From Bacteroidaceae bacterium (lineage in GTDB: Bacteria; Bacteroidota; Bacteroidia; Bacteroidales; Bacteroidaceae): a stretch of DNA of 46,052 nt. The stretch covers positions 1 through 46,052 of the forward strand of contig JAFRTJ010000045.1 in NCBI GenBank assembly GCA_017427185.1. The letters run 5' to 3'. The position numbers were made by a program, and so were the translations under genes. How positions within the stretch are numbered: position 1 is the stretch's first letter; every line of letters begins with the position of its first letter. This document shows positions 7,807 through 16,384 of this stretch, in pieces. The notes beneath the pieces were generated by a model. That model saw only the letters and a list, made by a program, of their open reading frames with translations. It searched no databases and was not told the origin of the DNA.

Positions 7807-8121
7807 TTACAGGATGGATTTCAGTTTCTCTTCGAAGACAGGACGGGCAGCAGCACCCACCTGCTTGTCGACAACCTCGCCATTCTTGATGAACAGGATG
7901 GTGGGGATGTTGCGGACGCCAAAGCGCATGGGGAGATCCTCGTCTTCCTCGATGTCGCATTTGCCTACTATCACTTGTCCCTCATAATCATTTGCCAATT
8001 CTTCGATGATGGGACCAACTCTGCGGCATGGGCCACACCAGGTTGCCCAGAAATCCAGAACAATAGGTTTCCCGCTGGCAATGAGTTCTTCGAAATTCTC
8101 GCTTGTTATCTTCTGTGTCAT
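7807..8121 (-). CDS. trxA: Thioredoxin
   Basis: A 104-residue cytosolic thioredoxin with the active site WCGPC (Cys29 and Cys32), the buried aspartate of VLDFWA, and the cis-proline loop NIPTILF. No signal peptide is present. It reduces protein disulfides with electrons from thioredoxin reductase. It lies 23 bases after dnaE and 19 before the acidic protein gene. The position behind a replicative polymerase may simply reflect shared growth-phase expression. Confidence 0.97.
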   Translation of the reverse strand: MTQKITSENFEELIASGKPIVLDFWATWCGPCRRVGPIIEELANDYEGQVIVGKCDIEEDEDLPMRFGVRNIPTILFIKNGEVVDKQVGAAARPVFEEKLKSIL

Positions 8122-8144
8122 AATTATAAAATGTTTTTGGTTTG

Positions 8145-11100
8145 TTAGTTAATTCTATAGGAAAGGGCGTTGTTGCCCTCGATGTAGTCCAGTAATGCAC
8201 GATTGACGGATATGCGTTTTCCGCGGCTTTGCATGCCGATTTGGTTGCGGCCTGTTCCGTCGAAGAATTTGAAAGATACTTTTACGTTCCCTGGATGCTC
8301 GTTGGCAAGGTTTATCAGCGTCATGACGGCATCCTCGTCCAGCTCAGGCAGGACGACGTTGATGGTTATGCTGTTGATGAGTCGGTCCTTCACGTTCGAT
8401 AGGAAGTCGATGCTTTCAATCTTTAGGGAGGGCTTGGTGGAGGTCGTCCAGGGAAGATGTACGCGTCCTGTCATGTAGAGTGTGTTCCCTGGTGACATGT
8501 AGTTGGCCCATTTGACCCATTCTTCTGCAAAGAGACGGATTTCACCTGAACCGCTGTAGTCCTCCATCGTGACGATTCCGTAGGGCTTGTTGCTTTTGTT
8601 GCTGATACCATTGCGCACATCCGTCACGATACCTCCCAGCGTCACGTTCTGGTCGACGAATGGAGTCAGGTCTGCCATCGTATCCATGTGCAGGTTGCAC
8701 ATTCCCTTCAGCACCACGCTGTATTCGTCGAGAGGATGTGCTGAGAGATAGATGCCCACGAGCTCTTTCTCGCGATTGAGCCGCTCGAGCGTGCTCCACT
8801 TCTCAGCCTGAGGGATTTGAGGCGTATTTACCTCGATGGCATCCATTCCAAAGAGGGAGAATTGTGCGTTTTGCTGAGCCTGCTGGAACTGGTTACTGTA
8901 GCGGGTGAGCGTGTCGATGAACAGCTCGCCCTTGTTGCTGATTGCCATGAATTGCTCTCTCTGGATCTCGTCTGAGAAGGTATCAAAGGCTCCGCTCAAA
9001 GCAAGGCATTCCAGCCCGTTGCGCTTTATGGCAGAGATGGGCACTCGCTGAACGAAATCGAAGATGTTCTTGTAGGGGCCATGATCCTTTCGCTCGTTGA
9101 CGATAGCCTCAGCAGCAGATGCTCCCAATCCCTTGATGGCCATCAGGCCGAATCGGATTTGCTTCTTGCTGTTCACACCAAAATCCGTGTGGGACTCGTT
9201 CACGTCTGGTCCCAGTACCTCGATATTCATCGCACGGCATTCGTCCAGGAGTTTGGTGACTTCTTTGATGTCGTCCTTTCGTTGGGTGAGAAGGGCTGCC
9301 ATGAATTCCTGGGGATAATGCGCCTTCAGGTAGGCTGTCTGATAGGCCACCCAAGAATAGCATGCGGCGTGGGATTTGTTGAAGGCGTAGGAGGCGAATT
9401 TCTCCCAGGCACTCCAGATGTCCTCGAGAACCTTGGGGTCGTGACCGTTCTTCACTCCACCCTCGATGAATTTGGGTTTCATCTTGTCTACGATGTCCTT
9501 CTTCTTCTTTCCCATCGCCTTACGCAAAGCGTCTGATTCGCCACGGGTGAAGTTTGCCAGCTGGCGAGAGAGCAGCATGACCTGCTCCTGATAGACGGTA
9601 ATTCCGTAGGTATCCTTCAGGTATTTCTCCATGCAGGGAATCTCGTAGGCAATCTCCTCGCGTCCGTTCTTCCTGGCGATGAACGAGGGAATCTTGTCCA
9701 TGGGGCCTGGTCGATACAGAGCATTCATGGCGATAAGGTCCTCGAATACGGTGGGGTGGAGTTCCTTCAGGTATTTCTGCATGCCGACCGATTCAAACTG
9801 GAACGTGCCTACGGTTCGCCCTTCCTGGTAGAGCTTGTAGGTCAACTCGTCGTCGATGGGAATGTTGTCCAGGTCCACTTCGATGCCTTCCGATTCCTTG
9901 ATGACACGGCATGCCTCCTTCATCTCAGAGAGTGTCTTGAGTCCCAGGAAGTCCATCTTGATGAGGCCTGTGGATTCAATCACGTGACCGTCAAACTGGG
10001 TTACCGTAGTCTTCATCCCTGGGAAATCAGGGTCGTCGGCTGTGCTGACAGGCACGTGGTCTGAAATGGGGTCGCGGCAGATGATGAAGCCGCAGGCATG
10101 GATTCCAGTTCCGCGGATCTGTCCTTCGAGCATACGGGCAAACTTGATGGTTTGAGCTTCCTTGGGGTCGGCTGAGGCTTCTGCCATCTGAAGCTCTGGC
10201 GTGCATTTGATGGCATTTGCCAGATTCATCTTCATCCCGTCTGGCAAGCGGTCTGGGATTGCTTTGCAGAGGGCGTTGCTTTTGTCCAGAGGGAGATCTT
10301 CCACGCGAGCCACGTCCTTGAGGGCGTTCTTGGTGGCCATCGTAGAATAGGTGATGATGTGGGCGCAATTCTCGTGTCCATACTTGTCCATCACCCATTG
10401 CAAGACCTTGCCACGCCCGTCGTCGTCGAAGTCTGTGTCGATATCTGGCAGGGAGATGCGGTCAGGATTCAGGAAACGCTCGAAAAGCAAGTCGTACTTC
10501 AAGGGATCCAGCTTCGTGATTCCCAGGCAGTAGGCCACCACAGAACCTGCGGCAGATCCTCGTCCAGGTCCCACCCAGACGCCCAGTTCGTTGCGGGCCG
10601 AATTGATGAAGTCCTGCACGATGAGGAAGTATCCAGGGAATCCCATCGTCTTCATGATGTGGAGCTCGAATCGGATGCGGTCGTCCACCTCCTGCGAGAG
10701 TGGGGTGCCGTAGATGCGTTCTGCTCCTTCGTAGGCAAGCTTGCCCAGATAGTCGGCCTCGAATTTGATGCGGTACAGCTTGCTGTATCCTCCCAACTTC
10801 TTGATCTTCTTCTCGCCTTCCTCGCGTGGAAGCGGATTCTCGCCGTTCTCGTCGCTGGTAAACTCCTGGAAGAGCTGCTCCTCAGTAAACTTCTGTCGCC
10901 ATTCCTCCTCTGTGCCGAATTCTTCTGGGATAGGGAAGAACGGCATGATGGGGTCGCTCTCGATGTCGTAGGTCTCAACCTTATCCAGTATCTCGCACGT
11001 GTTGGCAAGCGCCTCTGGGATGTCTGCGAAGACTTCGTTCATCTCTGCCTTTGTCTTGAACCACTCCTGTTTGGTGTAGAGCATGTGCTCCTCATAGATT

Positions 11101-11852
11101 TTCTTGCCTGTGGAGAGGCAGAGGAGACGTTCGTGGGCATCGGCATTCTCCTCATCGACAAAGTGTGAGTCGTTCGTGCAGACGAGTTTCACGCCGTATT
11201 CCTTGGCAATCTTGATGATTTCCTTGTTTGCAATCTGCTGCAGGGGGAACGTTTCGCGATTGGCTTTGATAGTGGGGTCTTTCACCTCGTGCCGCTGTAG
11301 CTCCAGATAATAGTCGTCGCCAAAAACGCGCTTGAACCACTCTACGCTCTTGCGTGCGCCCTGTAAGTCGCCATTCAGGATCTTCGAGGGAACCTCGCCA
11401 GCTATACAGGCGCTGCAGCAGATCAAGTCTTCGTGGTAGCGCTCCAAATCCTCGTGGTCAGTACGCGGATTCCCATAGAATCCATCCACCCAAGCGCGAG
11501 AGACCAGCTTGATCAGGTTCTTGTACCCATGCTCGTTCTTCGCCAGCAGAATCAGATGGTTTCCGCCACGGTCTCCCATCGCGTAGTCCCTGTCCTCCTT
11601 GCGGCGGTGAGCCACATACACCTCGCATCCGAAGATGGGCTTGAAAGGCTCCAGGCCATCCTTCGAGCGCTTGCCGTTCACCTTCATGCAGTAGTCGAAC
11701 AGCTCCTTGATGCCATACATGTTGCCGTGATCGGTGAGAGCCATTCCTCTCATGCCGTCTTTGATGGCTTTGTCCACCAGCTTGCTGATGGCAGCCTGAC
11801 CGTCGAGCAATGAATATTGCGAGTGAACGTGCAGATGTACAAAATCCTCCAT
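8145..11852 (-). CDS. dnaE: DNA polymerase III alpha subunit
   Basis: A 1235-residue C-family replicative polymerase. The N-terminal PHP domain begins FVHLHVHSQYSLLDG and includes LTDHGNMYG. The polymerase core carries PGRGSAAGSVVAYCLG and the catalytic acidic motif PDIDTDFDDDGR, followed by fingers with NKSHAACYSWVAYQTAYLKAHYP. A helix-hairpin-helix region (IKGLGASAAEAI) and an OB-fold (about residues 1050-1150, VTLGGIVTDVRNG) follow. The length suits a Bacteroidota DnaE. It is the first gene of a four-gene operon; transcription must start in the 168-base gap shared with psd. No break or missing motif was seen. Confidence 0.97.
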   Translation of the reverse strand: MEDFVHLHVHSQYSLLDGQAAISKLVDKAIKDGMRGMALTDHGNMYGIKELFDYCMKVNGKRSKDGLEPFKPIFGCEVYVAHRRKEDRDYAMGDRGGNHLILLAKNEHGYKNLIKLVSRAWVDGFYGNPRTDHEDLERYHEDLICCSACIAGEVPSKILNGDLQGARKSVEWFKRVFGDDYYLELQRHEVKDPTIKANRETFPLQQIANKEIIKIAKEYGVKLVCTNDSHFVDEENADAHERLLCLSTGKKIYEEHMLYTKQEWFKTKAEMNEVFADIPEALANTCEILDKVETYDIESDPIMPFFPIPEEFGTEEEWRQKFTEEQLFQEFTSDENGENPLPREEGEKKIKKLGGYSKLYRIKFEADYLGKLAYEGAERIYGTPLSQEVDDRIRFELHIMKTMGFPGYFLIVQDFINSARNELGVWVGPGRGSAAGSVVAYCLGITKLDPLKYDLLFERFLNPDRISLPDIDTDFDDDGRGKVLQWVMDKYGHENCAHIITYSTMATKNALKDVARVEDLPLDKSNALCKAIPDRLPDGMKMNLANAIKCTPELQMAEASADPKEAQTIKFARMLEGQIRGTGIHACGFIICRDPISDHVPVSTADDPDFPGMKTTVTQFDGHVIESTGLIKMDFLGLKTLSEMKEACRVIKESEGIEVDLDNIPIDDELTYKLYQEGRTVGTFQFESVGMQKYLKELHPTVFEDLIAMNALYRPGPMDKIPSFIARKNGREEIAYEIPCMEKYLKDTYGITVYQEQVMLLSRQLANFTRGESDALRKAMGKKKKDIVDKMKPKFIEGGVKNGHDPKVLEDIWSAWEKFASYAFNKSHAACYSWVAYQTAYLKAHYPQEFMAALLTQRKDDIKEVTKLLDECRAMNIEVLGPDVNESHTDFGVNSKKQIRFGLMAIKGLGASAAEAIVNERKDHGPYKNIFDFVQRVPISAIKRNGLECLALSGAFDTFSDEIQREQFMAISNKGELFIDTLTRYSNQFQQAQQNAQFSLFGMDAIEVNTPQIPQAEKWSTLERLNREKELVGIYLSAHPLDEYSVVLKGMCNLHMDTMADLTPFVDQNVTLGGIVTDVRNGISNKSNKPYGIVTMEDYSGSGEIRLFAEEWVKWANYMSPGNTLYMTGRVHLPWTTSTKPSLKIESIDFLSNVKDRLINSITINVVLPELDEDAVMTLINLANEHPGNVKVSFKFFDGTGRNQIGMQSRGKRISVNRALLDYIEGNNALSYRIN

Positions 11853-11968
11853 GTCAGAGTTCCCTTTTCAAATTTGTGTAAAGGTAACTCTTTTTTTCCA
11901 AATGGACAATAAAATGTACCTATTTTAAGTTCATTTAAGGAGAATGCTCTCAAATAGTGAACCATTTT

Positions 11969-11999
11969 TTTGTTTTTATTCAAAAAAAGAGTAATTTTG
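11969..11999 (+). promoter_or_regulatory. Promoter for psd-pssA
   Basis: TTTG at 11969-11972, a 19-base spacer and TAATTTTG at 11992-11999 match the Bacteroidota consensus exactly. The start of transcription would lie about 15 bases before the psd ATG. The rest of the 168-base gap is A/T-rich; for dnaE on the other strand only a 7-of-8 match to the -7 element is seen (complement of 11886-11893 region, TACCTTTA). Confidence 0.7.
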
Positions 12000-12020
12000 T
12001 ACCGTAGTGTGCGATAAAAC

Positions 12021-12737
12021 ATGGGAAAACGACTGAAGAAACTCAAGAAAATCAGGCTTCATCACGAGGGTACTCATACCCTGGTGTGGGGAGCGGCAGG
12101 ATTGATTGCCCTCAATCTCCTGCTCTTCTATGCCGTTCCCACCAGGATTCCCTTCAACATCGCCTTCTTCCTCAGCATCATCGTCTACAGCGTTGTGGTG
12201 AACTTCTATCGATGCCCCATCCGCATCTTCGATGGAGATACGGACGGACTCGTCGTCGCACCTGCCGATGGGCACGTCGTCGTGATTGAGGAAGTCGACG
12301 AGGACGAGTATTTCCATGACCGGCGATTGATGGTGAGCATCTTCATGAGCCTTTTCAACGTGCATGCCAACTGGATTCCTGTGGACGGCAAAGTGAAGAC
12401 CGTGAACCACCAGAACGGTAATTTCCATCGTGCCTGGCTCCCAAAAGCCAGCGAGGAAAACGAGCGCAGCTCCATCATGATCACTACGCCAGACGGAGTG
12501 GACATACTGGTGCGCCAGGTAGCAGGAGCGATGGCGCGACGAATCGTCACTTATGCCCACGAAGGCGAGGATTGCTATATCGACGAGCATTTGGGATTCA
12601 TCAAGCTTGGCTCTCGAGTTGACCTGTATCTCCCCATAGGGACACAGGTAGAAGTAGAAATGGGCCAGCGCACCATCGGCAACGAGACGGTGATTGCCCA
12701 CCTGAACCCACCTGTGGAAAGCAACGAAACATTATGA
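12021..12737 (+). CDS. psd: Phosphatidylserine decarboxylase, short (archaeal-type) form
   Basis: A 238-residue membrane enzyme that makes phosphatidylethanolamine from phosphatidylserine. Two hydrophobic segments occupy about residues 21-58. The self-cleavage site is the Gly-Ser of [12 protein letters not shown] near residue 197; cleavage there creates the pyruvoyl cofactor on the serine. [13 protein letters not shown] and [16 protein letters not shown] are conserved family motifs. The stop overlaps the pssA start by four bases (ATGA), so the two enzymes of the same pathway are translationally coupled. Confidence 0.95.
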   Translation: MGKRLKKLKKIRLHHEGTHTLVWGAAGLIALNLLLFYAVPTRIPFNIAFFLSIIVYSVVVNFYRCPIRIFDGDTDGLVVAPADGHVVVIEEVDEDEYFHDRRLMVSIFMSLFNVHANWIPVDGKVKTVNHQNGNFHRAWLPKASEENERSSIMITTPDGVDILVRQVAGAMARRIVTYAHEGEDCYIDEHLGFIKLGSRVDLYLPIGTQVEVEMGQRTIGNETVIAHLNPPVESNETL

Positions 12738-13456
12738 ACCGCCAAATCCCCAACATCATCACCTGTTGCAATCTCATCTCAGGTTGCATCGCCACAGGAG
12801 CAGCCTTCTACGGACAATACCAGTGGGCAGTCCTGATGATTCTCATCGGAGCCACCTTTGACTTCTTCGATGGCCTCACGGCAAGGTTTCTGGGAGTATC
12901 TTCCCCCATCGGAAAAGAGTTGGATTCCCTGGCGGATGTTGTCACGTTTGGCGTCGCACCCAGCAGCATTCTCTTCTACCTCTTCCACGAGGTCCATTGC
13001 CCAGAGATGCTGATGCCCTGCAGCAAGTTCCTGCCTTACACGGCATTCCTCATGGCAGCCTTCTCTGCCGTACGGCTCGCCAAATTCAATCTCGACACTC
13101 GTCAGAGCACCCAGTTCATAGGCCTCCCCACACCAGCGAACGCACTCTTCTGGGGCTCCCTCGTACTTGGGCAGCATGCGTTCCTCACATCCTTGCGCTT
13201 CAACGCAGTCTTCCTCTTCCTCTTCATGCTGCTTTTCTGCTTCCTCCTGGTTGCTGAGATTCCCATGCTGGCACTCAAGTTCAAGACCTTCTCCTGGCGG
13301 GACAACAAGGTGAAGTACATCTTCCTCTTGGGCGCTCTGCCCTGCTTCCTCTTTGGCTACAGCAGTTTTGCAGCCATCATCCTCTGGTACATCCTCCTCT
13401 CCCTCCTGAGCAACAAGCTTGCCGACAAAGAAGGAGTCGCAGCCAGCAGCCTCTGA
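12734..13456 (+). CDS. pssA: CDP-diacylglycerol-serine O-phosphatidyltransferase
   Basis: A 240-residue integral membrane enzyme that makes phosphatidylserine from CDP-diacylglycerol and serine, the substrate of the preceding psd product. The CDP-alcohol phosphatidyltransferase motif DG-x2-AR-x8-G-x3-D-x3-D is intact in [11 protein letters not shown]...GKELDSLAD near residues 37-60. Several hydrophobic helices follow, including a very Phe/Leu-rich stretch near residues 155-172. A periodic repeat array begins 12 bases after the stop, and its last two units can form a terminator-like hairpin. Confidence 0.96.
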   Translation: MNRQIPNIITCCNLISGCIATGAAFYGQYQWAVLMILIGATFDFFDGLTARFLGVSSPIGKELDSLADVVTFGVAPSSILFYLFHEVHCPEMLMPCSKFLPYTAFLMAAFSAVRLAKFNLDTRQSTQFIGLPTPANALFWGSLVLGQHAFLTSLRFNAVFLFLFMLLFCFLLVAEIPMLALKFKTFSWRDNKVKYIFLLGALPCFLFGYSSFAAIILWYILLSLLSNKLADKEGVAASSL

Positions 13457-13468
13457 ATCCTTATCTTT

Positions 13469-13566
13469 CAACGTGTTGATTTGTTCGTTTCAACGTGTTG
13501 ATTTGCTCGATTCAACGTGTTGAGTCTGACGTTTCAACGTGTTGTCTTTCTCGTTTCGACACGTTG
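13469..13566 (+). repeat. 22-bp-period palindromic array, 5 units
   Basis: Ten-base units CAACGTGTTG start at 13469, 13491, 13513 and 13535, and a variant CGACACGTTG at 13557: exactly 22 bases apart each time. The 12-base spacers differ in sequence but tend to end in TCGTTT or CGATT. Each unit is an imperfect palindrome (arms CAAC/GTTG around GT). Units 4 and 5 form a 10-bp RNA hairpin with a 12-base loop, followed by TTTCTTTTTG, which could end the pssA transcript. The array fills the gap between pssA and the convergent gene. Spacers are too short for CRISPR. Confidence 0.9.
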
Positions 13567-13648
13567 TTTCTTTTTGTTCGTTTCTTTGTTGTGTTCCTAT
13601 CTTTGAAATGTGAAGGATTTTCTTATACTTCAAAGAGATGCGGATGAA

Positions 13649-14662
13649 TCATTCGTATCGATAGTCGTGGAAGTACCATTTCCCTCCTCTAAAGTGGGCT
13701 TTCAGGTAAACGGCTGGGAATCTGCCACGAGCGGAAACGTAGCCGGCGAAAGAGTGTTTGGGCTGGTACTCCACCGCCGTTGCCAGAATGGTCAGCAGCA
13801 AGCGGTCCTCTATAGTCAACTCTCTGGGCAACAGGGTGTTGAGATGAGCTTTTCCTCCCTCGTCCAAGTAGAGCATGATGGAGTATTCCTTGTCGTAATT
13901 GAGTTCTCTGGGCAGCAGACGGGCATCTATGCAGCGGTTGATGTCCCTCTCGTAAAGCGCCATTCCCCGCTCGTTCTCGAGATGCAGGGCAGATGTGTCG
14001 CGCTGGCCATCCATCGTGACAAATACGCGGCTGTCTGTCCTCCGTTTCGTTATCATCCTTGCATCCCTTTCCAGATAGCTGCCTGCCCAGTAATTGTGGC
14101 GGCGGTTATCATCTTCCTCCCATTCCACGATCGTGCCTTCTGCCACAGAGTCGGCCTGAAGCCCTCTGGCGACGACCTCATTCCCATAAAGGAAGGGATT
14201 CGACATTCTGCGCAGCTGACCTGTAAACCATTTGGCTGGAACCAGTACCGTGTCGCCCCGCATGGGGATGCTCCCGTATTTCTTCTGCAGAGTCTTTCTC
14301 AGCGAAGTGTTCTCCTTTGAGTCTGCATCCTGAAGAACGTCCATCCAGCAAAGGATTCTCTGGTTTTCCGACGTGTTGTAGATGACAAATTTCGAGGGTG
14401 GCAGATTCTGTTTTCCTGCCTGGTGAAGAGGTGCCGACGGGCAAAGGAAATACTCGTCGCCAAAGGTGTGGAGGAAAATGTTGTCGGATGCTGAGAACAG
14501 CGGCTCCATCTTCGTCAGGGAGGCATTCTCTTTCTTGTCGACATACTGGGCGTAGAATCCAGCTTTCAATTCATCTGCGTCATAGGAGTTGACGAGTTCC
14601 TGTCCTGCCACATACAGGTGACTGATGAGACAGGTGCATGCAAAAATCAGATAGCGTTTCAT
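13649..14662 (-). CDS. Secreted protein of unknown function
   Basis: A 337-residue protein starting MKRYLIFACTCLISHLYVAGQ, a clear Sec signal peptide ending near residue 21. The open frame extends 28 codons upstream, but that part overlaps the intergenic gap and the tadA 3' end, so the ATG at 14662 is preferred. The mature part has no motif I recognise; it holds scattered aromatic and charged residues, a stretch VEWEEDDNRRHNYW near the middle, and ends in the aromatic/basic GGKWYFHDYRYE. It lies 41 bases after tadA on the same strand. It may be periplasmic or lipid-free outer-surface; no lipobox, CTD or membrane barrel pattern is evident. Confidence 0.75.
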   Translation of the reverse strand: MKRYLIFACTCLISHLYVAGQELVNSYDADELKAGFYAQYVDKKENASLTKMEPLFSASDNIFLHTFGDEYFLCPSAPLHQAGKQNLPPSKFVIYNTSENQRILCWMDVLQDADSKENTSLRKTLQKKYGSIPMRGDTVLVPAKWFTGQLRRMSNPFLYGNEVVARGLQADSVAEGTIVEWEEDDNRRHNYWAGSYLERDARMITKRRTDSRVFVTMDGQRDTSALHLENERGMALYERDINRCIDARLLPRELNYDKEYSIMLYLDEGGKAHLNTLLPRELTIEDRLLLTILATAVEYQPKHSFAGYVSARGRFPAVYLKAHFRGGKWYFHDYRYE

Positions 14663-14703
14663 TTTTTGGTCCTCCTCAAATAGGTTGGTTTTATTCTGTT
14701 CTC

Positions 14704-15138
14704 TTATCTCTTCTGGCGGAAGAATTCCTGCATCAGTTCCGTACACTCTTTTTCCAGGACTCCTTTCTCCACTTGCGTCTTAGGGTGCAAGGCTTGGGGA
14801 GCGAAACGCTGGAATCCTCGCTTCTCGTCGCTCGCGCCATAGACGATACGGCTGATCTGCGACCATCCCAAGGCTCCAGCGCACATCACGCAAGGCTCCA
14901 CCGTTACGTAGAGGGTGCAATCCGTCAGGTATTTCCCACCCAGATATTCTGCGGCGGCGGTAATGGCCTGCATCTCGGCATGGGCTGTCACGTCGGTCAG
15001 CCGTTCGGTCAGATTGTGGGCGCGCGCTATGATTCTTCCTTTGCACTCAATTATTGCCCCGATGGGAATCTCGCCTTCGCGGAAAGCCGTCTTGGCTTCT
15101 TCGAGGGCTTGCTTCATGAAGATTTTGTCGTCGGCCAT
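14704..15138 (-). CDS. tadA: tRNA-specific adenosine deaminase
   Basis: A 144-residue zinc deaminase that converts adenosine 34 of tRNA-Arg(ACG) to inosine. The catalytic HAE motif is at residues 53-55 and the second zinc motif PCVMC at 82-86, with the usual GALGWSQISRIVYGA stretch after it. Length is normal for the family. An alternative in-frame ATG seven codons downstream would still keep the active site, but the first start, beginning MADDKIF, is preferred. It reads away from yraN across a 71-base gap with a good minus-strand -7 element. Confidence 0.95.
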   Translation of the reverse strand: MADDKIFMKQALEEAKTAFREGEIPIGAIIECKGRIIARAHNLTERLTDVTAHAEMQAITAAAEYLGGKYLTDCTLYVTVEPCVMCAGALGWSQISRIVYGASDEKRGFQRFAPQALHPKTQVEKGVLEKECTELMQEFFRQKR

Positions 15139-15161
15139 CTTTTTCTTTCTTCTCTTGAGAG

Positions 15162-15189
15162 CAAAGTTACGGATTTTTTTCTATATTTG
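15162..15189. promoter_or_regulatory. Divergent -7 elements between tadA and yraN
   Basis: On the minus strand TAACTTTG (15162-15169) faces tadA; on the plus strand TATATTTG (15182-15189) faces yraN. Both match TAnnTTTG. I could not find a convincing -33 TTTG at 19-21 bases for either, so the promoter calls rest on the -7 element alone. Confidence 0.5.
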
Positions 15190-15209
15190 CATGTGAATAC
15201 TGGTAGAAT

Positions 15210-15581
15210 ATGGCGGAACACAATTTTTTTGGGTATTCGGGCGAGGATTTGGCTGTTGATTACCTGCGTCAGCACGGCTACTTCGTCAGGGATGTGAATT
15301 GGCGGAGCGGCCACAAGGAACTTGACATCGTGGCTGAGAAAGAGGACTGTCTGGTCTTCGTGGAGGTGAAGACGCGCAGGAATGCGAGTTACGGCCGTGC
15401 CGAGGATGCCGTGAACCAGGGGAAGATGCGTCGGATCGTGTTGGCTGCGGATGCTTATGTCAAGTGCCACAGGCTGGACTTGCCTGTCAGGTATGATATC
15501 ATAACGGTTGTGGGGAAGGGCGAGGACGCCAGGATTGAGCATATCGAGGATGCCTTCCGCTCGCCCGTTTGGTTCAGATAG
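15210..15581 (+). CDS. yraN: YraN family (UPF0102) endonuclease-like protein
   Basis: A 123-residue protein with the restriction-endonuclease-like fold of the YraN/UPF0102 family. The family motifs are GYSGEDLAVDYL at the N-terminus, WRSGHKELDIVAEK, and LVFVEVKTR, where the aspartate and the ExK pair form the expected metal-binding site. Cellular role remains uncertain; relatives have been linked to nucleic-acid processing. It is the first gene of the run yraN-birA-pyrH, 17 bases before birA. Confidence 0.93.
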   Translation: MAEHNFFGYSGEDLAVDYLRQHGYFVRDVNWRSGHKELDIVAEKEDCLVFVEVKTRRNASYGRAEDAVNQGKMRRIVLAADAYVKCHRLDLPVRYDIITVVGKGEDARIEHIEDAFRSPVWFR

Positions 15582-15598
15582 AATAAAGTCGAAGTCGG

Positions 15599-16357
15599 AT
15601 GGAAAGACATTTCTGCTTGGAAGATTCTGCGTGGTTCCGTATGGTGGAACTGGATGAGGTGGATTCCACAAACAGTTTCCTGAAGCGGTATCATGCTCCA
15701 GAGCCCCGCAAAGTAACGCTCGTCACGGCTGAGTTCCAGACGGCTGGGCGAGGTTCTGCCAGCAACACGTGGGAATCAGCAGCAGGAAAGAATCTCCTGT
15801 TCAGCCTTCTGACGCATCCCCGCATGGTCGAGGCGGAGAGGATGTATGTCCTTTCCGAAGTGGTGGCGCTGGCTGTGTGTGACGCTTTGAACGGGTTCGC
15901 CCCAGGCTTTCAAATCAAGTGGCCGAATGACATCTATTACGGGGACCGCAAGATTGTGGGCATGCTTATCGAGAATGACTTGGAGGGAAAGGTGATCTCC
16001 AATTGCATCATGGGAGTCGGCATAAACGTGAACCAGACGAGGTTCGAGAGTGATGCCCCCAATCCTATCTCTTTGGCTCAGATTCTAGGGCGCGAAGTGG
16101 ATCGCAGGCTGGTGCTGGAGAAGGTGGTGGAGCGCTTTTTGTTCTATTACGGCTGGCTGGAGGACCATCGGAACGAGAAGATTCACAAGGAGTATCTCAA
16201 CCAGTTGTATCGCCTGGAAGAACAGCATGAGTTCCAGGATTCAACAGGTCGATTCCTGGCTTCCATCCAGGATGTGGAGCCCACAGGTCATCTTCTGCTC
16301 CTGGATGCGGAAGGAAAGATGCGCAGGTATGCTTTCAAGGAAGTGCAGTTTCTATAG
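15599..16357 (+). CDS. birA: Biotin-[acetyl-CoA-carboxylase] ligase
   Basis: A 252-residue biotin protein ligase that makes biotinyl-AMP and transfers biotin to the carrier lysine of carboxylases. Conserved motifs: VDSTNSFLK near residue 21, the nucleotide loop AGRGSASNTW near residue 50, KWPNDIYYGDRKIVGMLIE in the middle, and MGVGINVNQT. It lacks the N-terminal winged-helix of E. coli BirA, so it is the mono-functional type with no repressor role. It sits 17 bases after yraN and 27 before pyrH. Confidence 0.95.
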   Translation: MERHFCLEDSAWFRMVELDEVDSTNSFLKRYHAPEPRKVTLVTAEFQTAGRGSASNTWESAAGKNLLFSLLTHPRMVEAERMYVLSEVVALAVCDALNGFAPGFQIKWPNDIYYGDRKIVGMLIENDLEGKVISNCIMGVGINVNQTRFESDAPNPISLAQILGREVDRRLVLEKVVERFLFYYGWLEDHRNEKIHKEYLNQLYRLEEQHEFQDSTGRFLASIQDVEPTGHLLLLDAEGKMRRYAFKEVQFL

Positions 16358-16384
16358 ATTATTATCCATTATAAATTAAGGTAT

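Noticed and set aside
13469..13566. CRISPR array
   Set aside because: Repeats are 10 bases and spacers 12 bases, far below CRISPR sizes, and no cas gene is present. The 45644-45785 array is rejected for the same reason.
13469..13566. parS cluster for the nearby ParB
   Set aside because: The core AACGTGTT lacks the CACGTG centre and GTTTC/GAAAC arms of parS, and tandem phasing is not typical of parS.
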